This document shows positions 54,464 to 64,000 of a stretch of 64,000 nt of DNA, in pieces. Source of the stretch: Lachnospiraceae bacterium A2 (GTDB taxonomy: Bacteria; Bacillota; Clostridia; Lachnospirales; Lachnospiraceae); the NCBI GenBank assembly GCA_000403315.2, contig KE159636.1:3149604-3213603 (forward strand), written 5' to 3'. A program made the position numbers and the translations under genes. Each line of letters opens with the position of its first letter. Position 1 is the stretch's first letter. The notes below the pieces were generated by a model that worked only from the letters and a program-made list of their open reading frames with translations, did no database searches and was not told the origin of the DNA.

Positions 54464-55790
54464 TTATTTCATCATGTCATTAAGGGAGTTCCCTGGCGGG
54501 ACAATCGGCATAACATTGATTTCTCTGTCTATGATAAATTCAATTACCGTAGGCGTTTTCGTACTCTGCTTTGCACTTATCAAAGCTGTTTTTATATCCT
54601 CTGGTTTTGTAACACGGATGCCTTTCGCCCCGTAGCTTTCTGCCAATGCTATAAAGTCAGGCGTATATTCTGGACAGCAGTGATTCTGGGTATTACATCC
54701 TGTTTCACAACTTCTTCGGTAACGCATACAGGTACTTGAATAACGCCTGTCATAAAACATCTCCTGCCATTGCCGTACATTCCCTAAATATCCATTATTC
54801 AATATACAGATAATAATAGGCAATTCATAAACAATGGCAGTCGCCATTTCTTGAATGTTCATCTGCATACCGCCTTTTTCGCATCAGCTACGATTGGAAC
54901 GTCAACAATAATATTACTCCGGCGGTTAAATGTCGACGAATTTTAACCGCCGGAGTAATATTACGGGAAATAGATGCTGTATCAATATCTATATGGATAA
55001 TCTTTGCTTCTGCTGCAAATTCTTCGGTTTTCCCAGTAATACGGTCATTGAACCTTGTTCCTATTGAGAAAAGGACATCACATTTACTGATTGCAGAATT
55101 GGCTGCATAACTTCCGTGAATGCCTATATTTCCAACATATAAATCATTTGTCGTCGGAATTGCCCCTTTTCCCATAATAGTTGTAATAACGGGAACGCCC
55201 GTCATTTCTGCAAGCTGTGTCATTTCTTTATTTGCATGGGCAATATTAACCCCGCCGCCTATCAAAAAAACAGGTTTCTTCGCATGGCTCAAAATATCTA
55301 ATGCTTTATTTAATTGCCCCATATGGACGGAAGTATTCGGCTTATAACCTCTTACAGTAATTTCCTTTTGATAGATGTCGCTGCCATATGCTTTCTAGAC
55401 ATCCTTTGGCAAATCAACAACAACTACTCCCGGCTTTCCTGTTTTTGCAATATAAAAAGCCTTTCTGATTGTTTCTGCCAAATCCTCTCTTTTTCGTACA
55501 GTTACCGTATATTTGCTGATGCTTCTTGTAATGCCTACGATATCTGCTTCTTGAAAAGCATCATTCCCAATAAGGCTGGTTGGCACTTGCCCCGTAAAGC
55601 ATACAAGCGGAACACTGTCATAATTTGCAGTGGCAATACCCGTAACAAGATTGGTGTCTCCCGGTCCGCTTGTTACAAGGCAGACACCCACTTTTCCTGT
55701 GGAACGGGCATATCCGTCTGCCACATGGACTAAACCCTGCTCATGGCGTGGCAAAATAACATCTATTGCCTTTTCTCCATAATAACGCAT
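54464..55790 (-). pseudogene. ilvB: acetolactate synthase large subunit (ilvB), multiply broken
   Basis: Pieces in order along the minus strand are: [20 protein letters not shown] to [12 protein letters not shown] (TAG at 55395-55397 in place of Gln); then KKPVFLIGGGVNIAHANKEM to IIHIDIDTASISRNI; a palindromic insertion (54909-54963); VDVPIVADAKKA; then a jump over about 90 residues to GMQMNIQEMATAIVYELPII and the C-terminus VPPGNSLNDMMK. The N-terminus is also missing. The enzyme (branched-chain amino acid synthesis, ThDP-dependent) cannot be made from this locus; another copy would be needed for isoleucine/valine synthesis. Confidence 0.85.
54909..54963. mobile_element. 55-bp perfect palindrome inserted in ilvB
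   Basis: TAATATTACTCCGGCGGTTA plus AA (54909-54930) is the exact reverse complement of 54942-54963, with an 11-base loop TGTCGACGAAT. In the ilvB frame it sits between SRNI and VDVPIV, where the family has no insert, so it arrived after the gene was functional. AATATT-type bases flank both sides and may be a target duplication. It may be a tiny MITE or the joined ends of an excised IS. Confidence 0.75.
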
Positions 55791-55852
55791 TAAACAGGTC
55801 TATTTAACATCTATTGCCTTTTCTCCATAATAACGCATTAAACAGGTCTATT
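55757..55852. repeat. 48-bp tandem duplication
   Basis: The unit TAACATCTATTGCCTTTTCT... to ...AACAGGTCTATT occurs twice in a row (55757-55804 and 55805-55852), differing by at most a base or so at the end. It lies at the 5' break of the ilvB remnant. A recent slip or end-joining event fits. Confidence 0.85.
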
Positions 55853-55932
55853 GCCTGCCCTCCTAGATAAGCAAGTCAAATACCTCGCAGCAAGCTACGG
55901 GGCATAACCTGGCTTGTTCTTTCCATTCAACC

Positions 55933-55989
55933 CTCGCGGCATTCGCCAAATATCCGCGCAAGCGCGGCTGCTTGGCTCATTGCTCGCGG
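55933..55989. repeat. structured GC-rich repeat, copy Y
   Basis: CTCGCGGCATTCGCCAAATA and following bases. GCCAA (55945-55949) pairs with TTGGC (55972-55976); the hairpin is CCGCGC-AA-GCGCGG (55954-55967); outer CGCGG/CCGCG-type ends. It is the same fold as copy X at 46686-46741, with both partners of several pairs changed. Confidence 0.7.
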
Positions 55990-56015
55990 GAATAAAACGC
56001 TACTAACTTTGCCAT
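55977..56015 (-). pseudogene. flavodoxin-like start codon region, remnant
   Basis: GGAG, ATG and MAKLVAFYSREQ, stop. The first ten residues look like the start of a flavodoxin (K-x-V-A-F-Y-S-R), then the sequence enters repeat Y. It is very short, so the assignment is weak. Confidence 0.3.
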
Positions 56016-56085
56016 GACATATTTCTCCTTCCACTATTTTCTACATGCTGCCTTCCAACCTTTTTGTTCTTTGCGCCATATGAGG

Positions 56086-57201
56086 TTACATTTGAAATGC
56101 CTCCGCCACCAGCTTCAGATTCTCCACAATAGGTAAATGCTGCGGGCAGTGGTTCTCGCACTGTTTACACCCGATACAGTCCTCCGGTTTTCCGTGGGTT
56201 GCCGTCAGATTTCCGTATGTAGTGGCAAGCCCTGCCAGCAGTCCAAACTGCTTCTGGTTATTATACAGGGAAAAATATTCCGGGATGGCAATCTTCTTCG
56301 GACAGCCGGAAGTACAATAGCGGCAGGCAGTACACGGAATGGCAATGCTGTCACCTATGATCTGAACAGTCTTTGCTATGGTCTCCCTTTCTCCTTCCGT
56401 CAAAGGCTGGAAATCCTTCATATAGCTGATATTTTCCTCCACCTGTTCCAGATCACTCATGCCGCTTAATACCACCATCACCTGATCCAGAGAGGCTGCA
56501 AAACGGATTCCCCAGGAAGCGTTCCCTGCATCTGGATTGGCTTCTTTCAAGATATCCTCTGCCGCTTCCGGCAGACGCACCAGAGCGCCGCCTTTTAACG
56601 GCTCCATAACCGTTACCTGCACGCCATGCTTTACGCAGACTTCATAGCATTTACGGGACTGTACACTTTCATTCTCCCAGTCTATGTAATTGAGCTGCAG
56701 CTGCACCAGTTCTGTTTCCGGGTGGTCAGTCAGGATACGGTCCAGCATATCCGCATCATCATGGTAAGAAAATCCGATATGCCGTATCTTTCCCTCTGCT
56801 TTTTTGCGTACCATAAACTCAAAACCTTTCTGCTCCTGTACCGCCCCATACACGGACCTTCCCATGGCATGAAGGAAGTAATAATCAAAATAATCTACCC
56901 GGCACCGCTCCAGTTGCTCGTCAAATATCCTCTCATAGTCCTCCGGTGTTTTCGTCATGAATACCGGCATCTTGGTGGTGATGGTATAGGAATCTCTCGG
57001 ATAGCGTTTTGCTACCAGCTCGCCAAAGGCTTTCTCGCTGTTTCCTCCGTGATAGACATAGGCCGTATCAAAGTAAGTAAATCCTGCCTCCATATATCTG
57101 TCTATCATGGCTCTTGTCTTTTCCATGTCCACACTCGACCAGTCCTCCGGATTCGTCTGCGGCAGACGCATCAGTCCAAAACCTAATTTCTTCATTTCCA
57201 T
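56086..57201 (-). CDS. aldo/keto reductase with C-terminal 4Fe-4S domain
   Basis: A protein of 371 residues from the ATG at 57201 (AGGAG upstream; a GTG at 57207 is also in frame). The aldo/keto reductase barrel shows GLMRLP, FDTAYVYHGG (Asp and Tyr of the tetrad), TTKMP (Lys) and DYYFLHAMG (His). The last 110 residues carry CTACRYCTSGCP and CIGCKQCENHCP, two cluster motifs of the ferredoxin type. Such enzymes reduce carbonyls with NAD(P)H or ferredoxin in anaerobes. It follows the second reductase gene by 15 bases, so the two form an operon. Confidence 0.92.
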   Translation of the reverse strand: MEMKKLGFGLMRLPQTNPEDWSSVDMEKTRAMIDRYMEAGFTYFDTAYVYHGGNSEKAFGELVAKRYPRDSYTITTKMPVFMTKTPEDYERIFDEQLERCRVDYFDYYFLHAMGRSVYGAVQEQKGFEFMVRKKAEGKIRHIGFSYHDDADMLDRILTDHPETELVQLQLNYIDWENESVQSRKCYEVCVKHGVQVTVMEPLKGGALVRLPEAAEDILKEANPDAGNASWGIRFAASLDQVMVVLSGMSDLEQVEENISYMKDFQPLTEGERETIAKTVQIIGDSIAIPCTACRYCTSGCPKKIAIPEYFSLYNNQKQFGLLAGLATTYGNLTATHGKPEDCIGCKQCENHCPQHLPIVENLKLVAEAFQM

Positions 57202-57216
57202 ATACACTCCTTTCTG

Positions 57217-58188
57217 CTATCTGTTAAATCCTCTGTGTCCATATACCCTGCATTTGTTCAACGCTTCTTCCAGCGAATGGAATTCTTCTTCTGTCAGTTC
57301 CACTTTGGAGGCATCCAGATTTTCAATGATGCGCTCCTTATTCTTCGATCCCGGAATCGGAACCACATTGGGATATTTATGCAGCATCCATGCCAGTGAG
57401 ATCTGCGCGCTTGTGGCATTTTTCATATCCGCATATTCTTTCAAAAGGTCAATGATGGGCTGGTTTCCGGCTATATTGGCTCTGGAAAGCTGCGACACCC
57501 AGTTCCTAACATCATCATTTGACTCGAATTTTGTTTCTGTTGTAATCTTGCCGGATAAAAGCCCGCTGGCAATGGGAGAAAAGGGAACCACTCCAATGCC
57601 ATGCTCCATGCAGTAGGGAATCACTGCTTTTTCCATATCCCGCTCCACCATGGAATAGATATTCTGTATCGCACTAAGCGGTGTGACATTCTGAGCCCTG
57701 TCAATAATGTCCACATCTACTTGTGATAATCCCCATCCCCGGATCAGACCATCTTCTATCAGCAGGCCCATTGCTTCAGCAACATCCTCTATCCTTACGC
57801 CGCCGCTTGTTCTGTGAAGGTAATAGAGGTCAACCATATCCGTCTGGAGGCGTTCCATGGAATCTTCCAGATGCCTGCGGACTGCCCGGTATACAGAACC
57901 CTCTGACCTGACTTCCGAGCTGCCTAAAAACAGCTTTGTCGCAAACGCCACACCTTTACGCACATCCTTCAGGGCTTTCCCCACAATACATTCATTATGT
58001 CCGATTCCTGCCAGGTTCGGGCTGTAAATCTCCGCTGTATCAAACAGCGTACAACCGTGTCGGTATGCGTTTTGGATAGCTTCTATGCTGTACTGCTCTG
58101 GCGGAATTTTCCCATAGCCATGGGAAAACGCCATACAGCCCATGCCCACTTCCGATACTGTTAAATTTCCTAACTGTCTTGTTTTCAT
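57217..58188 (-). CDS. aldo/keto reductase
   Basis: A 323-residue aldo/keto reductase with all four catalytic positions: Asp and Tyr in CTLFDTAEIY, Lys in FATKLF, His in DLYYLHRTS. The NADP-binding end is GSKNKERIIENLDA. It is closest in pattern to YhdN/Tas-type general reductases. First gene of the two-reductase operon; a hydrolase remnant lies upstream. Confidence 0.92.
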   Translation of the reverse strand: MKTRQLGNLTVSEVGMGCMAFSHGYGKIPPEQYSIEAIQNAYRHGCTLFDTAEIYSPNLAGIGHNECIVGKALKDVRKGVAFATKLFLGSSEVRSEGSVYRAVRRHLEDSMERLQTDMVDLYYLHRTSGGVRIEDVAEAMGLLIEDGLIRGWGLSQVDVDIIDRAQNVTPLSAIQNIYSMVERDMEKAVIPYCMEHGIGVVPFSPIASGLLSGKITTETKFESNDDVRNWVSQLSRANIAGNQPIIDLLKEYADMKNATSAQISLAWMLHKYPNVVPIPGSKNKERIIENLDASKVELTEEEFHSLEEALNKCRVYGHRGFNR

Positions 58189-58259
58189 TTCTATTCTCCC
58201 TGCATCATGTCATTTTTATTGTTTAAAAAGCGCTTCCCTTTTAAAACACTGCCGCTTTC

Positions 58260-58568
58260 TTATCCCTGCGCTGCATCCTGCTCTGCTTTCAAAAAATCCC
58301 GGATATAAGAAACTGCCAAATTAAAATCTTCTCCCAGGCAGCCGTGGTCTGCTCCCTGGATCACATGGTATTCTACATGGTCTATGGTTTCCGCCAGTTT
58401 ATCAGAATAAGAGACCGGCACGATAGAATCCCTGTCGCCATGTATCAAAAGAATATTTTTCCCATATTCCTTGATCCGTTCATAAGGTTCCTGATCCCAG
58501 ATATCTACAAAATCCCGCTGCTTCACTTCTTTCAGAACGGCTTCCAGGGACATAATGACTGTGGGCAT
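58260..58568 (-). pseudogene. alpha/beta hydrolase, C-terminal remnant
   Basis: A 102-residue frame with ILLIHGDRDSIVPVSYSDKL (catalytic Asp turn) and GADHGCLGEDF (catalytic His). The N-terminal 150 or so residues with the nucleophilic serine are missing, so it should be inactive. Confidence 0.72.
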
Positions 58569-58682
58569 CTTTCCTTCTGTCCCGAAGGGAATATGAACAA
58601 CTCAATATATATCCATTCCTTCCTTATCCACATGGATTTCTCTTATCTCATTTTTCCATGTCCATCTTTTCCTCCTGAAATT

Positions 58683-59024
58683 TTAATCCTGCAACCTTGT
58701 TCCGATGCCTTTTCCTTTACCTTTAAACACATGAAAGAATCTTCTTTCTGTATCAGTAACAATAACGGCTTCCACCGATTTCCTATGTATCATAATCCAA
58801 AAACTACTCTTGATTCCACACCATTCTGACAGCTTCTGTGGTTTATTCCACACATCTGATAAAAATGTGGCATAATATGCCAGGGTTTCTCTATGCTGAT
58901 TCCCTTTGTCTTGAAACGCCAATAATACTCCCGTGTTGATTTTTTGACTTGAATGTATTATAATACAAGCGGGTACAACCCCACAAAATATAATTTCAAG
59001 AGTTGTATTGCAATTTCTCTCCAT
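58683..59024 (-). CDS. hypothetical protein, doubtful
   Basis: A 113-residue frame, rich in charged and aromatic residues (NKPQKLSEWCGIKSSFWIMI). I recognise no family, and there is no strong ribosome-binding site before the ATG. It lies among broken genes and may be a remnant. Confidence 0.3.
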   Translation of the reverse strand: MERNCNTTLEIIFCGVVPACIIIHSSQKINTGVLLAFQDKGNQHRETLAYYATFLSDVWNKPQKLSEWCGIKSSFWIMIHRKSVEAVIVTDTERRFFHVFKGKGKGIGTRLQD

Positions 59025-59052
59025 GCAGTGCAGCCTTCCAGGAGGTTTTATT

Positions 59053-59208
59053 ATGGCAGCCGATAAAAAAGTAGACCTGCGGATTCAGAGGACAAAGGAC
59101 TCCATCCGTTTCACTTTCCGTTCTACATGGCCTTGTGTATGCCCCTCCTTCTACGGCAGCGAACCTCCCGTGTCTACCAGGATCACCCTCATTTCTTTGG
59201 GGTCCTAA
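59053..59208 (+). pseudogene. TetR-family regulator, N-terminal remnant
   Basis: GGAGG, then ATG and MAADKKVDLRIQRTKDSI, the usual start of a TetR regulator just before the helix-turn-helix. After 18 residues the sequence becomes unrelated (STWPCVCPSFYGSEPPV), reaching a stop at 59208. It is probably cut by the insertion that brought the neighbouring IS110 remnant; 59208-59300 is unassigned. Confidence 0.6.
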
Positions 59209-59300
59209 CTTCCTTCGTCCCGCCTACCCATAACCAGGGTGTCAGCTTAGCTCCTTTACAGCGCCATGCCCTATGGTGATTATTCCTGCCGACTACCGGC

Positions 59301-59851
59301 TCATTCTTTATATTCAGGGAAATAAATAGAAAACCATCTGGCAATCCGGTTCTTGATCCTTGTAAGCTCCTCCTGCGTCTGGAAACGCAGGTTTGATAAG
59401 CTCCTGATCTCTGCATAAATACCGGTTGGTATGTAAGGGTACGAGAACCTCCCCTCATTGACAAGCGCAGCGGTCGTCTTGGGATCTTTGCGGTCATTCT
59501 TGTTGGGGTTGTTGTCATCCAGTTCTTTCGATTTCTTCACATGGTGGGGATTTACATGCACCGGCTTCATTCTTATCTTGCAGGAATTTCCCCAGGGCGA
59601 ACCAGTAGTGGCCTGTCGGCTCCATGCCAGGGATTACAGCAGTTTTGCCGTGTTTCTCCGCCATGTATCCATGCTTTGAATGTCTGGAATCCGGCCTCTG
59701 TGTTGCTGAACCCCAGCGGTTTCTTTGTATACTCATAGTTGCGCCAGCCAAATGCCCTAACATAATGAGTCTCACTTCCGACATCAATACCAACGATCAA
59801 AGTTTTTTCAGTTATGGATGCAATTTTTGCGTTCTGTGTGTTACAATTCAT
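59301..59851 (-). mobile_element. IS110-family transposase, frameshifted and truncated
   Basis: The ATG at 59851 opens MNCNTQNAKIASITEKTLIV, then GIDVGSETHYVRAFG, the DEDD-type N-terminal domain of IS110 transposases. At least two frame changes follow (IPGMEPTGHYWFALGKFLQ; then VNPHHVKKSKELDDNNPNKN) and it stops at 59301 after IYFPEYKE. The C-terminal half, with the conserved Ser, is absent. Inactive. Confidence 0.82.
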
Positions 59852-60004
59852 TTTAGATACCTCTCTGTTCAATAAGATTTTTACTAACCGCCTAAAGTCA
59901 ATAATCTTATTTTGCTCTGAGGTATTTTTTCTCAACCTTTTTTCTTGTAATTTCCTATACTTGAATTATACAGGAAGCTCCTTTATATGCCTTCCCTGCT
60001 GCAC

Positions 60005-60303
60005 CTATTCGCCACATATTCTGTCTGCCAAAGTCCTGCTTGGGTAAAATTTCATTGCCTTATGCTCCGGCACAGTGCATGGCTCACCTGTTTTCGGGTT
60101 CTTTGCTGTTCCCCCCCTGACGGTTTTCAGCCCAAAATGCCCTATCCCGTAGAAATTGACTTCTTTCCCTTCTGCAAGGCAGTCCATGAGCGCATCCCAG
60201 AACAGTCCCACGCCTTGCAATGCCGCCTTTTTGGCTGTGCTCCCTTCCCATGTACCCTGTCTGCAAATTCCTTTTTGTTGATTGTGACGTTTTGTTTTCC
60301 CAT
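60005..60303 (-). pseudogene. HU-family DNA-binding protein with frameshift
   Basis: AAGGAG and ATG at 60303 give MGKQNVTINKKEFADRVHGK. Shifting one base, the protein goes on GSTAKKAALQGVGLFWDALM, GKEVNFYGIGHFGLKTVRGG, and the HU arm NPKTGEP, ending HKAMKFYPSRTLADRICGE. All HU parts are present but in two frames. A single frameshift, a sequencing slip or a programmed shift could each explain it. Confidence 0.65.
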
Positions 60304-60574
60304 GATATGTTTCTCCTTTTCCCGTTTGTTTTTTCAATGCCTTACTGGTATCCCATGGCTTTTTAAAGTTAGATGGTAGATTTAACAATAGTTGCTGGAA
60401 GCCCTGCCCCTGATTATTGCCAATGAAATTGCAGTTTCAAGTTAGGGGGTATTCTATGTGTTAGTTTTTTGCCTTTTGGGGAGGATAGGGGCTTTTTTTT
60501 GTCTAGAGTGGAGTTGCTGGTATGGGATTGGGACTGCTTATAAAACCTGCATGGGCATATTCAGGTATTAAAAT

Positions 60575-60614
60575 AAGCCCACTACCAATTATTACTGAAA
60601 CTGGTAATGGACTT
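60575..60614 (-). terminator. terminator of the rRNA/tRNA-Trp transcript
   Basis: On the minus strand AAGTCCATTACCA pairs with TGGTAGTGGGCTT over 13 positions (two G-U), followed by ATTTTAAT. It lies 48 bases after tRNA-Trp. Confidence 0.72.
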
Positions 60615-60661
60615 TTGGTCACTCACGCTCTGGAACGCCCTATTTTCAAGGCTTTCTAAAC

Positions 60662-60731
60662 AGGGGAAGAGGGATTCGAACCCCCGTGAACGGTTTTGGA
60701 GACCGCAATACTGCCGCTGTATGATTCCCCT
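60662..60731 (-). tRNA. tRNA-Trp (CCA)
   Basis: Cloverleaf on the minus strand: acceptor AGGGGAA/TTCCCCT, D-stem ATAC/GTAT with a 7-base loop, anticodon stem GCGGT/ACCGT with loop CTCCAAA (anticodon CCA), and T-arm GGGGG/CCCTC around TTCGAAT. No CCA is encoded. It lies 127 bases downstream of the 23S 3' end; a small stem (60750-60758 with 60767-60775) between them may be a processing site. Confidence 0.95.
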
Positions 60732-60858
60732 ATAAATTTATAAAACATATTCCACATACTTTATCATATGTGGAACTTTGTTGTTTTAGTAATATATTTT
60801 TCTATACCCTGGAAAACCCATACAGCCGCTACAAGACACCCCCGAAGGCCTGCAACCA

Positions 60859-63749
<2,891 letters not shown>

Positions 63750-63924
63750 TGTCCCCCACACTGCGGCATAGCGTTGCCGCGTGTGGCCGGCATGGCTTCC
63801 CATGCCGGTTGCCTTGCATTTCCATGCAATGCCTGTTCTTGTGCTTATTCTTTCGGTTTTTGATGTCTTGTATCTTCTCTGTATGGATTTTTCAAGGTAC
63901 ACCTGCCAGCCTTATGCTGGCGAC

Positions 63925-63997
63925 TGGAGACGGAGAGATTCGAACTCTTGACCCCCTGCTTGCAAGGCAGGTGCTCTCCCAACTGAGCTACGCCCCC
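63925..63997 (-). tRNA. tRNA-Ala (TGC)
   Basis: Minus strand: acceptor GGGGGCG paired with CGTCTCC, D-arm GCTC/GAGC, anticodon loop CTTGCAA region with anticodon TGC, T-arm AGAGTTCGAATCTCT. It lies in the spacer between 16S (beyond the right edge) and 23S. The 175 bases from here to the 23S start hold spacer hairpins such as GCCGGCATGG/CCATGCCGG-type stems. Confidence 0.95.
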
Positions 63998-64000
63998 ATT

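Overview
The window looks like a chromosomal segment of an anaerobic Clostridia species, most likely Lachnospiraceae. The support is a complete six-gene Rnf operon, BspA-type leucine-rich-repeat and Ig-like surface protein architecture, many two-component/ABC modules of Firmicutes type, and Firmicutes-like rRNA and tRNA sequences. The species cannot be named from sequence alone. Nearly everything is on the minus strand.

Region 1 (1-12.1 kb) is an AT-rich defence/restriction island read as one tightly overlapping operon from a single good promoter. The order is two C5-cytosine methyltransferases, a single-chain nuclease/N6-methylase resembling Type ISP/IIG enzymes, a ComEC-like metallo-beta-lactamase, a trypsin-like protease, and a Rad50/SMC-like ATPase. 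After a short gap a third C5-methyltransferase begins and runs off the left edge. The pairing of a modification/restriction set with an MBL-protease-SMC triad is the best candidate here for an undescribed system.

Region 2 (12.2-24.8 kb) is more GC-rich and core-like: an acyltransferase, the rnfCDGEAB operon (ferredoxin:NAD+ oxidoreductase ion pump), a 1,503-residue secreted LRR/Ig-like protein with an apparently Cys-to-Ser papain-like domain, and a DEDD exonuclease.

Region 3 (24.9-52.4 kb) holds three sensing/transport modules. (a) A LytTR regulator, GHKL kinase, lipoprotein, three membrane proteins and an ABC ATPase. (b) A Bce-type peptide-sensing/resistance module with a visible BceR-like operator. 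(c) An OmpR-type regulator and kinase, then a 20-residue cationic peptide gene closed by a strong terminator, two lipoproteins, an ABC transporter with a permease-propeller fusion, and an amidase with a small coupled ORF. In (c) the same 11-bp-period direct repeat lies before the first lipoprotein and before the amidase. Between the modules are two graveyards (31.3-33.2 and 38.2-42.1 kb) of genes cut by internal deletions and fused to neighbours.

Region 4 (52.4-60.4 kb) is a mobile-element-scarred zone: a tnpV remnant, an intact AraC-ClpP pair, decayed ilvN/ilvB with a palindromic insertion, two copies of a Cys-rich KTR gene tail (one at 42 kb), a 48-bp tandem duplication, two intact aldo/keto reductases, and broken hydrolase, TetR, IS110 and HU genes.

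Region 5 (60.5-64 kb) is part of an rRNA operon on the minus strand: tRNA-Ala(TGC), 23S rRNA, tRNA-Trp(CCA) and a terminator. No 5S gene lies downstream of the 23S. Several small structured repeats are scattered through the window, one pair with compensatory base changes.
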